From contig NZ_CP150918.1 in NCBI RefSeq assembly GCF_039908635.1, forward strand, positions 1,178,001-1,242,000: a stretch of 64,000 nucleotides of DNA. The letters are read 5' to 3'. This document shows positions 18,418 to 28,252 of the stretch, in pieces (the stretch's first letter is position 1; each line of letters opens with the position of its first letter). This DNA is from Pseudomonas purpurea. GTDB lineage: Bacteria > Pseudomonadota > Gammaproteobacteria > Pseudomonadales > Pseudomonadaceae. Below the pieces are notes generated by a model. That model had not been told where the DNA came from, searched no databases, and worked only from the letters and a program-made list of their open reading frames with translations. Position numbers and translations under genes: made by a program.

Positions 18418-19590
18418 TTAAAGACCGGCGGCCATGGCTTTGTTGATCAGCCAGTTCACGGAGGGGCCTCGGTCGCTGCTGACTTCTACCGGGCGACCGG
18501 CGAAAGTGCTGTCCAGCGGTGCGTCAGGTTTGATCTGCACGCGAATGTCGGACGACAGGTCGCTGCTGTTCAGGCTGGTGCTGCTGACGATGGTGCCGGT
18601 GCGGATGTCGTCTTCACCGGCAATCTGGAAGTTCACCGGCGTGCCTGGGCGCACGTCGCCGAACTGGCGATAGGAGAAGCGCGCGTCAACGGTGGCCTGA
18701 CTGCCACGGGGCACCAACTGGAAGATCACGTCGCCCTTGCTGGCGTACTGGCCATCGGCGACCAATTGTTGAGCCACGGTGCAATCGCACGGCGAGGTCA
18801 GGGTGCCGGTCATTTGCTTGCCGAACAGTTCTTCAACCTTGGCCGGTTGCAGTTGATCTTCGTCCAGATGCCCTTTGAGTACGTCGAGCATGCTGGTGCT
18901 GAACGTCGCCAGTGGTGCGCCCTTGGCGGCGACGCCGTCGGTTTTCACCAGGCTCTGCACGGTGCCGTCGCGCGGCATGGTGATGTTCATGCCCGGCACA
19001 CTCACCAACCCGGCCTGGGCGTGGCTGACGAAGTACATGCCGTACACCGATTTTAAAATGAAGCCGAACGCCGCCAGACCAACGATGAAGATCCCGGCGC
19101 TGAAGGTCACCGCTTTCAGACGCCCGAACGGGGTCATGCCATGGCCGCCATCCTTGGCCTTGCGCGCCTTGGTGAAGTTGTCGCGTTGCAGGGTCGCCAG
19201 TACGTCGCCCATGCTCACGATGTCGCCGGACAGGTGCGAGGTGATCAGATGGCGCAGGGTCGAGATGTCCTGCGGTTCGAGGTTCTGGAACTGGCAACCG
19301 GTGCGGCCGGTCTGGCGATCGTAGGAGCGGATCTGCAGTTCGACGTCCATGGCCAGGCCGAGGTTGTCGATCACGAATTGCAGGCGGCCCTTGTGCACTT
19401 CGCCCACCGTCAGGGCTTTTTGAGAACCGGCGTTGAAGCACAAGCCACCGGCCGACAGGTCTTCCACCCGTGCTTCGAGCGGCGCGCCGATGGTCCCGAA
19501 AAAGCGCAGCCTGGCCGGGATTCTGACCCGGGCGTGCTGGCGCTGGGCTTCGGATTCATGCACTACGTTGACGTTCACGGCGGTATTCAT
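18418..19590 (-). CDS. alg44: Alginate polymerase regulatory subunit Alg44 (PilZ, c-di-GMP receptor)
   Basis: A 390-residue inner-membrane protein. The N-terminal PilZ domain carries the c-di-GMP ligands at the expected places: R17 and R21 (QRQHAR), D44 and S46 (EDLSAGG). One membrane segment follows near residues 155-180 (VTFSAGIFIVGLAAFGFILK). The periplasmic part is HlyD/MFP-like (GMNITMPRDGTVQSLV, GRPVEVSSDRG). It activates Alg8 on binding c-di-GMP and bridges to AlgK in the periplasm. It lies between alg8 and algK. Confidence 0.97.
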   Translation of the reverse strand: MNTAVNVNVVHESEAQRQHARVRIPARLRFFGTIGAPLEARVEDLSAGGLCFNAGSQKALTVGEVHKGRLQFVIDNLGLAMDVELQIRSYDRQTGRTGCQFQNLEPQDISTLRHLITSHLSGDIVSMGDVLATLQRDNFTKARKAKDGGHGMTPFGRLKAVTFSAGIFIVGLAAFGFILKSVYGMYFVSHAQAGLVSVPGMNITMPRDGTVQSLVKTDGVAAKGAPLATFSTSMLDVLKGHLDEDQLQPAKVEELFGKQMTGTLTSPCDCTVAQQLVADGQYASKGDVIFQLVPRGSQATVDARFSYRQFGDVRPGTPVNFQIAGEDDIRTGTIVSSTSLNSSDLSSDIRVQIKPDAPLDSTFAGRPVEVSSDRGPSVNWLINKAMAAGL

Positions 19591-19625
19591 AAGGGCGATT
19601 TCCTAGTTAATTCAGGCAGGACAGG

Positions 19626-21107
19626 TCAGACCATCATCAGCAGCACGGCGACAAAAATGCTGCCGGCGGAGAAGGTCATGGTCCGAGACGACCAGGTGTT
19701 GAACCAACGTTGAAAGCTGGCGAGATCACGGGTCAGTTTGGTGTCCTGGCGGGTCCAGGACTGTTGGTCGAGGCGGAAGAACACGTAGATCTTCACCAGC
19801 GCACCGACGATCTGGTTGTAGTAAAGAATCGCCGGGTAGGCCGGGCCGATCCGGTGCCCCGAGCAGGAAAGCAACAGGGTCAGGATCAGGCGGGTGATGC
19901 CGATCCACAGCAGGTACACCAGGATGAACGCGGTCCCGTACTTGAAACTGGCGATGAGCGCGACGGTCAGGCCCAGCAAGGACGTCCACATCGACACACG
20001 CTGGTCGAACAGCACCACGGAGGTGAACAGGCCCAGGCGTTTCATCCCCAGGCCCAGGGCCCGGGAGTTCTGCCGCAGGTTGTTGCCGTACCAGCGGAAC
20101 ATCAGTTTGCGGCTGGCCTTGATGAAGCTCTTTTCCGGCGGATGCTCAACGGTGTTGATCGCGGCGTCCGGCACGTAGAAGGTGTCGTAGCCCAGGCGCA
20201 TCAGGCTGAACCAGCTCGATTTGTCATCACCGGTGAGGAACTTGAAGCGGCCCAGGCGCCAGTGTTGCAGCGAGTCGCTTTCGACGTCGGCGATGAAGTC
20301 CGGGTCGGTGACCACGGTGGCGCGGAATACCGACATGCGGCCGGTCATGGTCAGCACGCGCTTGGACAGGGCCATCGAGCACATGTTGATGTGGCGTTGG
20401 GCGAAGCGCAGCTTGTGCCACTCGCTCATGATGTAGCCGCCACGCACTTCGCAAAACTCGTTGGTGGTCAGGCCGCCGACATTGCCGAACAGTTGGAACC
20501 ACGGCACGGTTTTGCGCACCACGCCTTCGGCGAGCACGGTGTCGCCATCGATCACGGCCACCACGGCGCGGTCGTCCGGCAGGTGGCGGGAGATGGCGCG
20601 AAAGCCAAAGGCCAGGCCGTCACGCTTGCCGGTGCCGGCGATGCGCACGAAGTCGAGTTTGACGTGGGCTGGCGGGTTCATTTTGGCCCAGAGGCTTTTG
20701 ACCAGCAGCTCATCGGACATCTCCACCAGCGAGCAGACCACGGTGGTCGGGAAGCCACAGTCGATGGCTTCGCGGATCACCGAGCTGTAGACCTGAGCGG
20801 TGGTCAGCGCGTCGATGCGGAAACTGGTGACCATCAGGAATACGTGGGACGGGTCGGCCGCTTTGCCGAGCTTGCGCACTTTGCGCCGCAGGTGCGGGTA
20901 GACCACGTACAGAAACAGCATGCCGCGCAAAAAGTGCGTGGCACCCATCGAGTAGCGCCAGATACCCACGGCGCCAATCAGGAAGATGAAGTCCTTCGAC
21001 TCGGAGTCGAACGTGGACGCAGGCAACGCCAGGGCGATGCCCATCAAAATACTGAGGTAAAACAGCCAACCGGCCGCCTGAAGCAGGCCGTGCTTTAGCC
21101 TGTGCAT
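19626..21107 (-). CDS. alg8: Alginate polymerase catalytic subunit Alg8
   Basis: A family-2 glycosyltransferase in the inner membrane that polymerises GDP-mannuronate and passes the chain across the membrane. It has N-terminal membrane segments ([20 protein letters not shown]), a cytoplasmic GT2 domain with the nucleotide-sugar and metal motif [11 protein letters not shown], an acceptor region [20 protein letters not shown], and C-terminal membrane segments ([20 protein letters not shown]). The start [10 protein letters not shown] gives 493 residues, the usual length; the frame is open further upstream but that part looks non-coding. Confidence 0.97.
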   Translation of the reverse strand: MHRLKHGLLQAAGWLFYLSILMGIALALPASTFDSESKDFIFLIGAVGIWRYSMGATHFLRGMLFLYVVYPHLRRKVRKLGKAADPSHVFLMVTSFRIDALTTAQVYSSVIREAIDCGFPTTVVCSLVEMSDELLVKSLWAKMNPPAHVKLDFVRIAGTGKRDGLAFGFRAISRHLPDDRAVVAVIDGDTVLAEGVVRKTVPWFQLFGNVGGLTTNEFCEVRGGYIMSEWHKLRFAQRHINMCSMALSKRVLTMTGRMSVFRATVVTDPDFIADVESDSLQHWRLGRFKFLTGDDKSSWFSLMRLGYDTFYVPDAAINTVEHPPEKSFIKASRKLMFRWYGNNLRQNSRALGLGMKRLGLFTSVVLFDQRVSMWTSLLGLTVALIASFKYGTAFILVYLLWIGITRLILTLLLSCSGHRIGPAYPAILYYNQIVGALVKIYVFFRLDQQSWTRQDTKLTRDLASFQRWFNTWSSRTMTFSAGSIFVAVLLMMV

Positions 21108-21146
21108 AATCGGAATCCTAAAGTCAGTTGCAAGCCCCAAGCCCCA

Positions 21147-21184
21147 AGCTTCAAGCGAGGAGCTTGTGCTTACGGCTTGAAGCT
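21147..21184. repeat. Intercistronic inverted repeat between algD and alg8
   Basis: AGCTTCAAGC and GCTTGAAGCT form a perfect 10-bp stem across 18 bases, preceded by direct repeats of CAAGCCCC. It lies between the algD stop and the alg8 start. It has no T-tract, so an mRNA stability or processing element is likelier than a terminator. Confidence 0.6.
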
Positions 21185-21201
21185 CAAAGCTTGCGGCTGT
21201 C

Positions 21202-22519
21202 TTACCAGCAGATACCTTCGGTACGGCCACTCACACTGGTGGCTTTGGACATGAACCCGACCAGGTCGACGATCTGTTTACCGTCCGGTGCGTGCTCGGC
21301 CAGTGCGCGGAACTTCTCGTCACGGTTGCCGAGGATGATCACGTCGGAGTTGTCGATCACCGAGTCGAAGTCCGCGTTGAGCAAGGACGAGACGTGAGGG
21401 ATCTTCGACTCGATGTAATCCTTGTTCGCGCCATGGACGCGGGCGTACTCGACGTTGCTGTCGTAGATGCTCAGGTCGTAGCCCTTGCCGATCAGCATTT
21501 CCGCCAGTTCCACCAGCGGGCTCTCGCGCAGGTCATCGGTGCCGGCCTTGAAGCTCAGGCCCAGCAGGGCGACTTTGCGTTTGTCGTGGCTGGAAACGAT
21601 GTCGAAGGCGTTCTGCACCTGGGACACGTTGCTGCGCATCAGCGAGTTGAGCAGCGGCGCTTCCACGTCCAGCGTGCTGGCGCGGTAGGTCAGGGCGCGC
21701 ACGTCCTTGGGCAGGCACGAACCGCCGAAGGCGAAACCGGGACGCATGTAGTACTGGGACAGGTTGAGGGTCTTGTCCTGGCAGACCACCTCCATCACTT
21801 CGCGACCGTCGACACCGACCGCTTTGGCGATGTTGCCGATCTCGTTGGCGAAGGTCACTTTGGTGGCGTGCCAGACGTTGCAGGTGTACTTGATCATCTC
21901 GGCGACTTCGATGTCCTTGCGGATGATCGGTGCGTCGAGTTCTTCGTACAGCGATTGCAGAACGTCACCCGAGGCTTTGTCGAACTCGCCGATAACGGTC
22001 ATCGGTGGCAGGTCGTAGTCCTTGATCGCGGTGCTTTCGCGCAGGAACTCGGGGTTCACGGCAACGCCGAAGTCGACGCCGGCCTTTTTACCCGAGCAGT
22101 CTTCGAGGATCGGGATCACCACGTTTTTCACGGTGCCCGGCAGCACGGTGCTGCGCACCACGATGGTGTGGCGGGTGGTCTTGTCGCGCAGGACAAAACC
22201 GATCTCGCGGCACACCGACTCGATGTAGTTGAGTTCCAGGTCACCGTTCTTTTTGCTCGGCGTACCGACGCAGATCATCGACAGGTCTGTGTCGCGAATC
22301 GCTTCCGCGAAGTTGGTGGTACCCCGCAGGCGGCCGGTCTGGATGCCTTGGGACAGAAGTTCGCCCAGGGCCCGGTTCAACGATGGGAGAACGACCGGCG
22401 TTGATCAAGTCGATCTTGTCTTTGGCGACATCGACGCCAACCACGTCATGACCCCGTGCAGACAGGCAACCGGCACAGACTGCACCGACGTAACCCAAAC
22501 CAAATATGCTGATGCGCAT
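21202..22519 (-). CDS. algD: GDP-mannose 6-dehydrogenase AlgD, frameshifted near 5' end
   Basis: Oxidises GDP-mannose to GDP-mannuronate, the committed step of alginate synthesis. The N-terminus [20 protein letters not shown] is a complete Rossmann NAD site with a GAGGT ribosome site upstream. After ..GRSPIVEPG the frame breaks; the rest ([20 protein letters not shown] onward) continues one frame over to the stop. It includes the catalytic cysteine motif [14 protein letters not shown] and a normal C-terminus. The break lies at 22367-22372, an AGGGCC on the + strand; removing one base restores a full-length protein. Without that correction the product would stop after about 92 residues. Confidence 0.93.
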
Positions 22520-23242
22520 CGCATTTACCTCTCTGTAATGGAACCGGTATTCACCTGGCCATTAGATGGCCGGAGTTAATAGTGTTCAGCGGTCATGGTG
22601 CACTCGAAAGTGTGGGCAACAGGCGCCACAATGCCGTGTGCAGGCATACTAAGTTCCGAGTGTCTAACGACATGCACTCAAGCTGTGCGTAACGAGGTCT
22701 TGTTGTTATGACCTGCCCTGATAGGCAGCCAATCTTCATCGGGAAGATATTGGTGCAATGGTTTTGTGCACTGGAACTTGGGCTTTGATCCAGTAAAACC
22801 GGGTATTTCAATGCTCAGGTAAGCATTTTTATTGGGGCGCAGCCTTGGCCCGGTAGGGGATAGTCATGGTGCGTTATCTCCTGTCTTTATACCGTTAATC
22901 CAAATAAGAGATGCCGGGCTTAAGTTAAAGATGACAACTTGGCTACAGACTCTCGTCTCTGTGTAAGTTATCTCGTACAACCACGATGAGAATCGTTACC
23001 GGTGGTATGAGCGGTGCATTTGGACATAGTTCCAGTCCGCTCATCCTGAAATTTGAAATTTCTTGAAATATTACAAAAGATGGCACTGCTTTCATATTGA
23101 TAGCACTTTCCATTTGGGCCTTTATTAACGGGGCGTTAATCGGCGTATATGGTTTTATGCCACTACGTATAAAAAAATTGAGTGCCACTAGTGAAAAAAA
23201 TCACGGATGTCGAGTGAAAGAAAAGTTATAAACGGGGAGGTT
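22520..23242 (-). promoter_or_regulatory. Long, AT-rich upstream control region of algD
   Basis: About 720 bases hold no credible gene and are clearly richer in A and T than their surroundings, especially 22870-23230. In other pseudomonads the algD promoter has a long upstream region bound by AlgR, AlgB, AmrZ and IHF. A GGAACTT matching the AlgU (sigma-22) -35 box lies at 22651-22657 in the direction of algD, about 130 bases before the start, but no good -10 box follows at 16-17 bases. A second GGAACTT at 22773-22779 faces away. I could not place AlgR boxes. Confidence 0.5.
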
Positions 23243-23302
23243 TGAAAATTGACGCCATAATAATGGCGAATCAGGCGGGAAAAATGCGAGGTGGATCACG
23301 CT

Positions 23303-23336
23303 CCGGCGCACGTGCCATGTCCATGACGTGCGCCGG
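23303..23336 (-). terminator. Hairpin downstream of yaaA
   Basis: CCGGCGCACGT and ACGTGCGCCGG form a perfect 11-bp stem with a 12-base loop, ten bases beyond the yaaA stop. There is no clear T-tract, so termination is likely but not certain. Confidence 0.5.
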
Positions 23337-23346
23337 GGAGGAAGGG

Positions 23347-24126
23347 CTACTCGGGGGCGTGGTCTCGAAGGAAAACCAGATTGTCGGGTTTGGACTGTTC
23401 GCTGCTGTAGCGGTAACCCTGCACGTCAAATTGCTTGAGCGCAGCCGGGTCGTTGATGCGTTCCTGGATGACGAAACGGCTCATCATGCCGCGTGCTTTC
23501 TTGGCGTAGAAGCTGATGATCTTGTACTGGCCGTTTTTCAGGTCCTTGAACTCGGTATTGATGATCCGGGCATTCAGGGCGTTGCGCTTGACCGCCGAGA
23601 AGTACTCGTTGGAGGCCAGATTGAGCAGCACGTCATCGCCTTGCTCGGCCAGTGCTTCATTCAGCCATTGGCTGATCTGCGTGCCCCAGAAGGCGTACAG
23701 GTCCTTGCCACGGGCGTTGCCCAGTTTGGTGCCCATCTCCAGCCGATACGGCTGCATCAGGTCCAGCGGGCGCAGCAGGCCATAAAGGCCCGAGAGCATG
23801 CGCAGGTGTTGCTGGGCATAGTCGAAATCGGCTTCGCTGAAGGTCTGGGCGTTCATGCCGGTGTACACGTCACCCTTGAACGCCAGCAGCGCCTGCTTGG
23901 CATTGGCCGGGGTGAAGGCGGGCGTCCAACTGCCGAAACGTGCTGCGTTGAGGCCGCCGATCTTGTCGGAAACGTGCATCAACTCGCTGATCTGCTGCGG
24001 GCTGAGTTCGCGCAGTTGCTGGATCAGTTCCTGGGAATGGTCCAGGTACTGCGGCTGAGTGAAGCGCTGGGTGGCCGGCGGTGTTTCGTAATCGAGGGTC
24101 TTGGCGGGGGAAATCACCATCAGCAT
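23347..24126 (-). CDS. yaaA: Peroxide stress protein YaaA (DUF328)
   Basis: A 259-residue cytoplasmic protein starting [14 protein letters not shown], with the family blocks [38 protein letters not shown] and [20 protein letters not shown]. In E. coli YaaA limits free iron and DNA damage during peroxide stress, and the family has a DNA-binding helix-hairpin fold. I chose this ATG because it starts the conserved block; the frame is open upstream only through REP-like sequence. It is monocistronic, flanked by the algD control region and a REP pair. Confidence 0.95.
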   Translation of the reverse strand: MLMVISPAKTLDYETPPATQRFTQPQYLDHSQELIQQLRELSPQQISELMHVSDKIGGLNAARFGSWTPAFTPANAKQALLAFKGDVYTGMNAQTFSEADFDYAQQHLRMLSGLYGLLRPLDLMQPYRLEMGTKLGNARGKDLYAFWGTQISQWLNEALAEQGDDVLLNLASNEYFSAVKRNALNARIINTEFKDLKNGQYKIISFYAKKARGMMSRFVIQERINDPAALKQFDVQGYRYSSEQSKPDNLVFLRDHAPE

Positions 24127-24228
24127 GAAGTCGTCTCCTGTAATCGTGCGGGGGATTCTAGGGACTTGTCCTTGTCGACTCCAGCTATCAAGTCCATAGG
24201 TGATCGGTGGCTTGGCTGGATGGGCTTT

Positions 24229-24360
24229 TGTGGCGAGGGAGCTTGCTCTCGTTCGAGCGCGAAGCGGTCGCAAATTGATGGGCTGGTTTCATCTGGAAGA
24301 GTGAGGTTGCAGCTTTTGGGGCCGCTTCGCAGCCCAGCGGGAGCAAGCTCCCTCGCCACA
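24229..24360. repeat. REP pair (TGTGGCGAGGGAGC family) upstream of yaaA
   Basis: Arms TGTGGCGAGGGAGCTTGCTC and GAGCAAGCTCCCTCGCCACA flank ~90 bases with internal GCGAAGCGG/CCGCTTCGC pairing. It lies between the divergent yaaA and the NodB-like gene. Confidence 0.9.
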
Positions 24361-24437
24361 ATGAGTTTGGCGCCGCTGCAGGAGTTGGGTCTGGATCAGC
24401 TATAGTGCCGCGCGGGTTTTGTTACGGAGACATCCCA

Positions 24438-25562
24438 TTGCGTATCGTTTTGCTTTTCTCGGCCTTGTTGTTCAGTTGTGGCGCGCTTGCCGCCCCCAAT
24501 GACGTGGCCACGCTGGACCGCAGCACCTGGCCTGAGCAGTTGACCACCCCAACCCTGTTCGACGTTGCATCGCGAGCGGAAATCCTCACCTTCGCGCGCG
24601 CCTTGCTGGCCAGCGAGGCGCTGGATGACGCAGGGCTGAAGCAGCGCCTGGGGTTGCGCATGATCAACCTGGACTCGATCAACACCGTGCGCCAGCGGAT
24701 GTGGCAGCGCTTGCTCGCCAACTACAACTTCGCCCAGCAGAGCTGCGATCAGGACGCATCGTTCTGTTTCCTGGTCGAAGACCTCGACACCCTGCGCGAG
24801 CAGGCGGGCAAATTTCAGCTCGGCGAAGACTCCTACTATATAAAGTGGGCCGGGCCGAGCCGGTTGTTCCATGAGCGCTACCTGGACGAGCAACTGCGCA
24901 AGGCCGCGCTGTTTCCCCAGACCAGCAGCGAGATCGAGCGCTACGGCGATTACGAGCGCAACGGCGACGAGCTCAACGACCGACTGTTTTTGCTGACCTT
25001 CGACAGCGCCGCCAACGCCACGCCCGACAACACCGCGTGGCTGACCGAATACCTGCGTAAATCGAACCTGAGCGCGACGTTCTTCGTGTTGGGCAGTGAT
25101 ATTCAGGCACGCCTGGCCCAGCGTTCGGTGGCCAGCCTGCAAGCGCTCTATTCGCAGCAGTGCATCGGTGTGCAAGGCTGGGAGTTCCGTTCCCACAGCC
25201 ACTGGCAGGACTGGCAGTACTCGATCACGCGCAGTGTCGATCTGGTGAAAAACAAGTTGCCGGAGAACTTCGTGCCGCTGGTTCGCCCGCCCAATGGCCA
25301 GCGCCGGGCGGACGCGGAAGGTTTTTTCAAGGCGCAGGGTTTGCAGGTGGCGCTGTGGGACATCGACCCGCAGGACGTCGGCGGTCGCCTCAGCGCCGAA
25401 CAGAGCGCTCAGCGGGTGTTGACCCTGATGCTGTTGTGGCGTCATGGGGTGATCAATTTCAACGCCAAGCAGGATGGCGTGAAGGAAGCGATGCCGTGGA
25501 TTTTTTCGAAGACCCGGGAAAGCGGGATCGGTTGGGAAGATTGCCAGGACGCGTTTCGCTGA
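24438..25562 (+). CDS. Secreted NodB-like (polysaccharide deacetylase fold) protein with altered active site
   Basis: A 374-residue exported protein with signal peptide LRIVLLFSALLFSCGALAAP. The TTG at 24438 has GGAGA eight bases upstream; an in-frame GTG at 24405 also exists but sits on a TATAGT that may be the -10 box. The C-terminal ~200 residues follow the NodB order: LLTFDSAAN (usual TFDD), SATFFVLG, GWEFRSHSHWQDW (usual GxExxxHTxxH), VRPPNG (usual RPPYG), LWDIDPQDV, then GVINFNAKQ where LxH is usual. The second Asp and second His, both metal ligands, are replaced by Ser and Gln. It may be a binding protein or have changed chemistry; function unknown. Confidence 0.8.
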   Translation: MRIVLLFSALLFSCGALAAPNDVATLDRSTWPEQLTTPTLFDVASRAEILTFARALLASEALDDAGLKQRLGLRMINLDSINTVRQRMWQRLLANYNFAQQSCDQDASFCFLVEDLDTLREQAGKFQLGEDSYYIKWAGPSRLFHERYLDEQLRKAALFPQTSSEIERYGDYERNGDELNDRLFLLTFDSAANATPDNTAWLTEYLRKSNLSATFFVLGSDIQARLAQRSVASLQALYSQQCIGVQGWEFRSHSHWQDWQYSITRSVDLVKNKLPENFVPLVRPPNGQRRADAEGFFKAQGLQVALWDIDPQDVGGRLSAEQSAQRVLTLMLLWRHGVINFNAKQDGVKEAMPWIFSKTRESGIGWEDCQDAFR

Positions 25563-25905
25563 AACCGGTAAAGGCCCGGAAACGTTGGGCGAGAGGGATT
25601 TTTGAGCGGGATTTCGATGCAAGTGGACTTTCGACTTTAACGGCGTAGCGGCGACTCGCCAAGGGCTATTCGTCACTCTGAAAAATAAACTTCAAAAAAA
25701 CGTCAAAGTGCTTTTTCCTGTCATGGTTTTTGGAGTATTACGAAGACAGACCGCCGAAACCTGCAACACAGGTGGCGTCTTCCAAGACCCCCGCGTGTGC
25801 AGTTCACTTGAGTCGTGCAATTCATTTGAGTACGGCAGGTGAATTCGGTGGCCACTTCGAGGCGCAGCGTATTGCGTCGACTGGCTCCCACAAAGGTGAC
25901 CGAGT
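25563..25905 (+). other. Gene-free interval upstream of phoH
   Basis: No open frame with support and no repeat element. The stretch around 25680-25740 is AT-rich (AAAAATAAACTTCAAAAAAACG) and probably holds the phoH promoter, but I cannot pick -35 and -10 boxes with confidence. Confidence 0.4.
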
Positions 25906-27300
25906 ATGGATGATCACGGACGTAGCCCTTCTTCCAACCAGCCAATCCTTTATGTACTCGATACCAACGTATTGATTCACGACCCAAACGCCCTCCTGAA
26001 CTTCGAAGAACACCACGTTGCCATCCCGATGACCGTCCTTGAGGAGCTGGACAAGCTCAAGGGAGGCCACCACAGCGTGGCGGCCGAATGCCGTCAGGCC
26101 ATTCGCCTGATCGACAAGACCCTGGGCGACGCCTCGCCCGAGGATGTTGAGCAGGGAGTGCCGATCCAGCGCGGAAAAAGCGGGCCCAAGGGATTGCTGT
26201 CGATTCTGATGAGCAAGCGCACCGAGCCGAACATCGTCCTGCCCGAACACCTGAACGACAATATCATCATCAACCAGTTGATCGACCTGCATGCGCGGGA
26301 CAAGGAACTGCGCCTGGTGCTGGTGACCAAAGACATCAACATGCGCCTCAAGGCCCGTGCCTGCGGAATCGCGGCCGAGGATTACAGCACCGATCAGTTG
26401 GTCGACGACGTGTCGTTGCTGCCCAATGGTTACCACAACATGAGCGGTTCGTTCTGGGACCGTGTGAGCAAGGTCGACACCCGTCAGGACCATGGCCGCA
26501 CCTGGCATCAGGTACAACTGATCGACAACCTGCCGGCCGTGCATATCAATGAATTCATCATCGACGAGCAGGGTTTTGTCGGCTGGATCAAGGAAATCCA
26601 GGTCGACAAACTGTTGATCCTTGACCTGCATCAGGAACCCCTGTTGCACCAGGAAGCCTGGGGCCTGAAACCGCGTGATATCTATCAGAGCCTGGCGCTG
26701 TACGCCTTGCTCGACCCGGACATTCACCTGGTCAACCTGTCGGGTGCGGCGGGTTCGGGTAAAACCATCCTGGCCCTGGCCGCAGCGATTGAGCAGACCA
26801 TGGTCAGCAAGCGTTACCGGCGCATTATCGCGACGCGCAGCGTGCAGGGGCTGGACCAGGAGATCGGCTTTTTGCCGGGCACCGAAGCAGAAAAAATGGA
26901 GCCGTGGCTGGGCGCCATTACCGACAACCTCGAAGCCTTGCACATGGATGACGAAAGCACCCATGGCAGCGTCGATTACATCCTCAGCAAAGTGCCGTTG
27001 CAGTTCAAATCCCTCAACTACATCCGGGGCCGCAGCTTCCAGCAGAGCCTGATCCTGATCGACGAATGCCAGAACCTCACCCCGCACCAGATGAAAACCA
27101 TCATCACCCGTGCCGGCGCCGGTTCCAAAGTGGTGTGCCTGGGCAACCTGGCGCAGATCGACACCCCTTACCTGTCCGCGACCAGCTCCGGGCTGACGTA
27201 CCTGACTGAACGCTTCAAGGATTTCCCCAACGGTGTGCACATCACCCTGCAAGGGGTGCCACGTTCGATACTGGCCGAATACGCCGAATCTCATCTGTAA
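25906..27300 (+). CDS. PhoH-family ATPase with N-terminal PIN domain
   Basis: A 464-residue cytoplasmic protein. The N-terminal PIN RNase domain (YVLDTNVLIHDPNALLNFE at about residues 17-36, VLEELDKLKGG near 45-55, LVLVTKDINMRLKARA near 140) is fused to a PhoH ATPase with Walker A GAAGSGKT at about 281-288 and Walker B LILIDECQNLTP near 380. This is the PhoH2-like architecture, linked to RNA unwinding and cleavage. The PIN acidic residues D20 and E48 are retained. The gene is followed by a terminator, so it is probably monocistronic. Confidence 0.93.
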   Translation: MDDHGRSPSSNQPILYVLDTNVLIHDPNALLNFEEHHVAIPMTVLEELDKLKGGHHSVAAECRQAIRLIDKTLGDASPEDVEQGVPIQRGKSGPKGLLSILMSKRTEPNIVLPEHLNDNIIINQLIDLHARDKELRLVLVTKDINMRLKARACGIAAEDYSTDQLVDDVSLLPNGYHNMSGSFWDRVSKVDTRQDHGRTWHQVQLIDNLPAVHINEFIIDEQGFVGWIKEIQVDKLLILDLHQEPLLHQEAWGLKPRDIYQSLALYALLDPDIHLVNLSGAAGSGKTILALAAAIEQTMVSKRYRRIIATRSVQGLDQEIGFLPGTEAEKMEPWLGAITDNLEALHMDDESTHGSVDYILSKVPLQFKSLNYIRGRSFQQSLILIDECQNLTPHQMKTIITRAGAGSKVVCLGNLAQIDTPYLSATSSGLTYLTERFKDFPNGVHITLQGVPRSILAEYAESHL

Positions 27301-27312
27301 CCGTCTCACCAG

Positions 27313-27344
27313 AACCGGGTGCCCTCCAAGGCCCCCGGTTTTTT
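27313..27344 (+). terminator. Rho-independent terminator of phoH
   Basis: AACCGGG pairs with CCCGGTT (part of GCCCCCGG), followed by TTTTTT, starting 13 bases after the stop codon. Confidence 0.7.
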
Positions 27345-27363
27345 ATGCCCGACACAAATCCCT

Positions 27364-27453
27364 TGTGGGAGCGAGCTTGCTCGCGATAGCCATCTGATAC
27401 TCAGCATTGATGTTGACTGTCACGCCGCCATCGCGAGCAGGCTCGCTCCCACA
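27364..27453. repeat. REP pair (TGTGGGAGCGAGC family) between phoH and moaC
   Basis: TGTGGGAGCGAGCTTGCTCG and CGAGCAGGCTCGCTCCCACA face each other across ~50 bases, with one G/A mismatch in the second arm. Confidence 0.9.
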
Positions 27454-27538
27454 TTGGGTCGTGGTCAGATCGATAATCTTGCGTGCGAAAAATTGACCCG
27501 CAGGTTTACAATCGACGCTCCTGATCAGGAGTAACGCT

Positions 27539-28012
27539 GTGCTGACTCATCTCGATTCCCAAGGTCGCGCCAACATGGTCGACGTCACCGAAAAAGCCGT
27601 GACGTCCCGTGAAGCCACGGCCGAAGCGTTTGTGCGAATGCTCCCTGAAACCTTGCAGATGATCGTCAGTGGCGGTCACCCCAAAGGGGATGTGTTCGCC
27701 GTGGCGCGCATTGCCGGTATTCAGGCGGCGAAGAAAACCTCTGATCTGATCCCGTTGTGCCATCCGCTGATGCTCACCAGCGTCAAGGTCGAACTCAGTG
27801 CCGAAGGCATCGACGCCGTGCGCATTGTCGCCCGCTGCAAACTGGCCGGGCAGACCGGGGTGGAAATGGAAGCGCTGACCGCCGCTAGCATCGCCGCGCT
27901 GACGATTTACGACATGTGCAAAGCCGTGGACCGGGGCATGGTCATTGAAACCGTGCGCTTGCTGGAGAAGCTTGGCGGCAAGAGCGGGCATTATCAGGTG
28001 GCCGATCAATGA
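27539..28012 (+). CDS. moaC: Cyclic pyranopterin monophosphate synthase MoaC
   Basis: The second step of molybdenum cofactor synthesis, forming cyclic pyranopterin monophosphate from the MoaA product. It has 157 residues with family blocks [39 protein letters not shown] and [20 protein letters not shown]. The start is a GTG with AGGAG seven bases upstream; no ATG precedes the conserved N-terminus. The stop overlaps the moaD start as ATGA. Confidence 0.97.
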   Translation: MLTHLDSQGRANMVDVTEKAVTSREATAEAFVRMLPETLQMIVSGGHPKGDVFAVARIAGIQAAKKTSDLIPLCHPLMLTSVKVELSAEGIDAVRIVARCKLAGQTGVEMEALTAASIAALTIYDMCKAVDRGMVIETVRLLEKLGGKSGHYQVADQ

Positions 28013-28251
28013 AACTGACGGTGAAGTTTTTCGCCCGTTACCGCGAGGCGTTGGGCGTGGATGCGTTGAGCGTTGAAGGCGACTTTGCCACGGTCGACGA
28101 TGTGCGTGTGTTGTTGGCGCAACGCGAAGGCGCCGAGGTGCTGAGTGAACAGAACCTGATGTGCGCTCGCAATGAAGACCTGTGCCAGCTCGACGAACCG
28201 CTCGTCGATGGCGATGAAGTGGCGTTTTTCCCCACGGTCACCGGAGGCTGA
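28009..28251 (+). CDS. moaD: Molybdopterin synthase small subunit MoaD
   Basis: An 80-residue ubiquitin-fold protein ending in the obligatory Gly-Gly (FFPTVTGG), which is thiocarboxylated to donate sulfur for the dithiolene. The start [18 protein letters not shown] overlaps the moaC stop, and moaE follows one base after the stop. Confidence 0.96.
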   Translation: MKLTVKFFARYREALGVDALSVEGDFATVDDVRVLLAQREGAEVLSEQNLMCARNEDLCQLDEPLVDGDEVAFFPTVTGG

Positions 28252-28252
28252 A

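Noticed and set aside
22943..23188. 81-codon frame in the algD upstream region
   Set aside because: No ribosome site, AT-rich control DNA, no recognisable fold.
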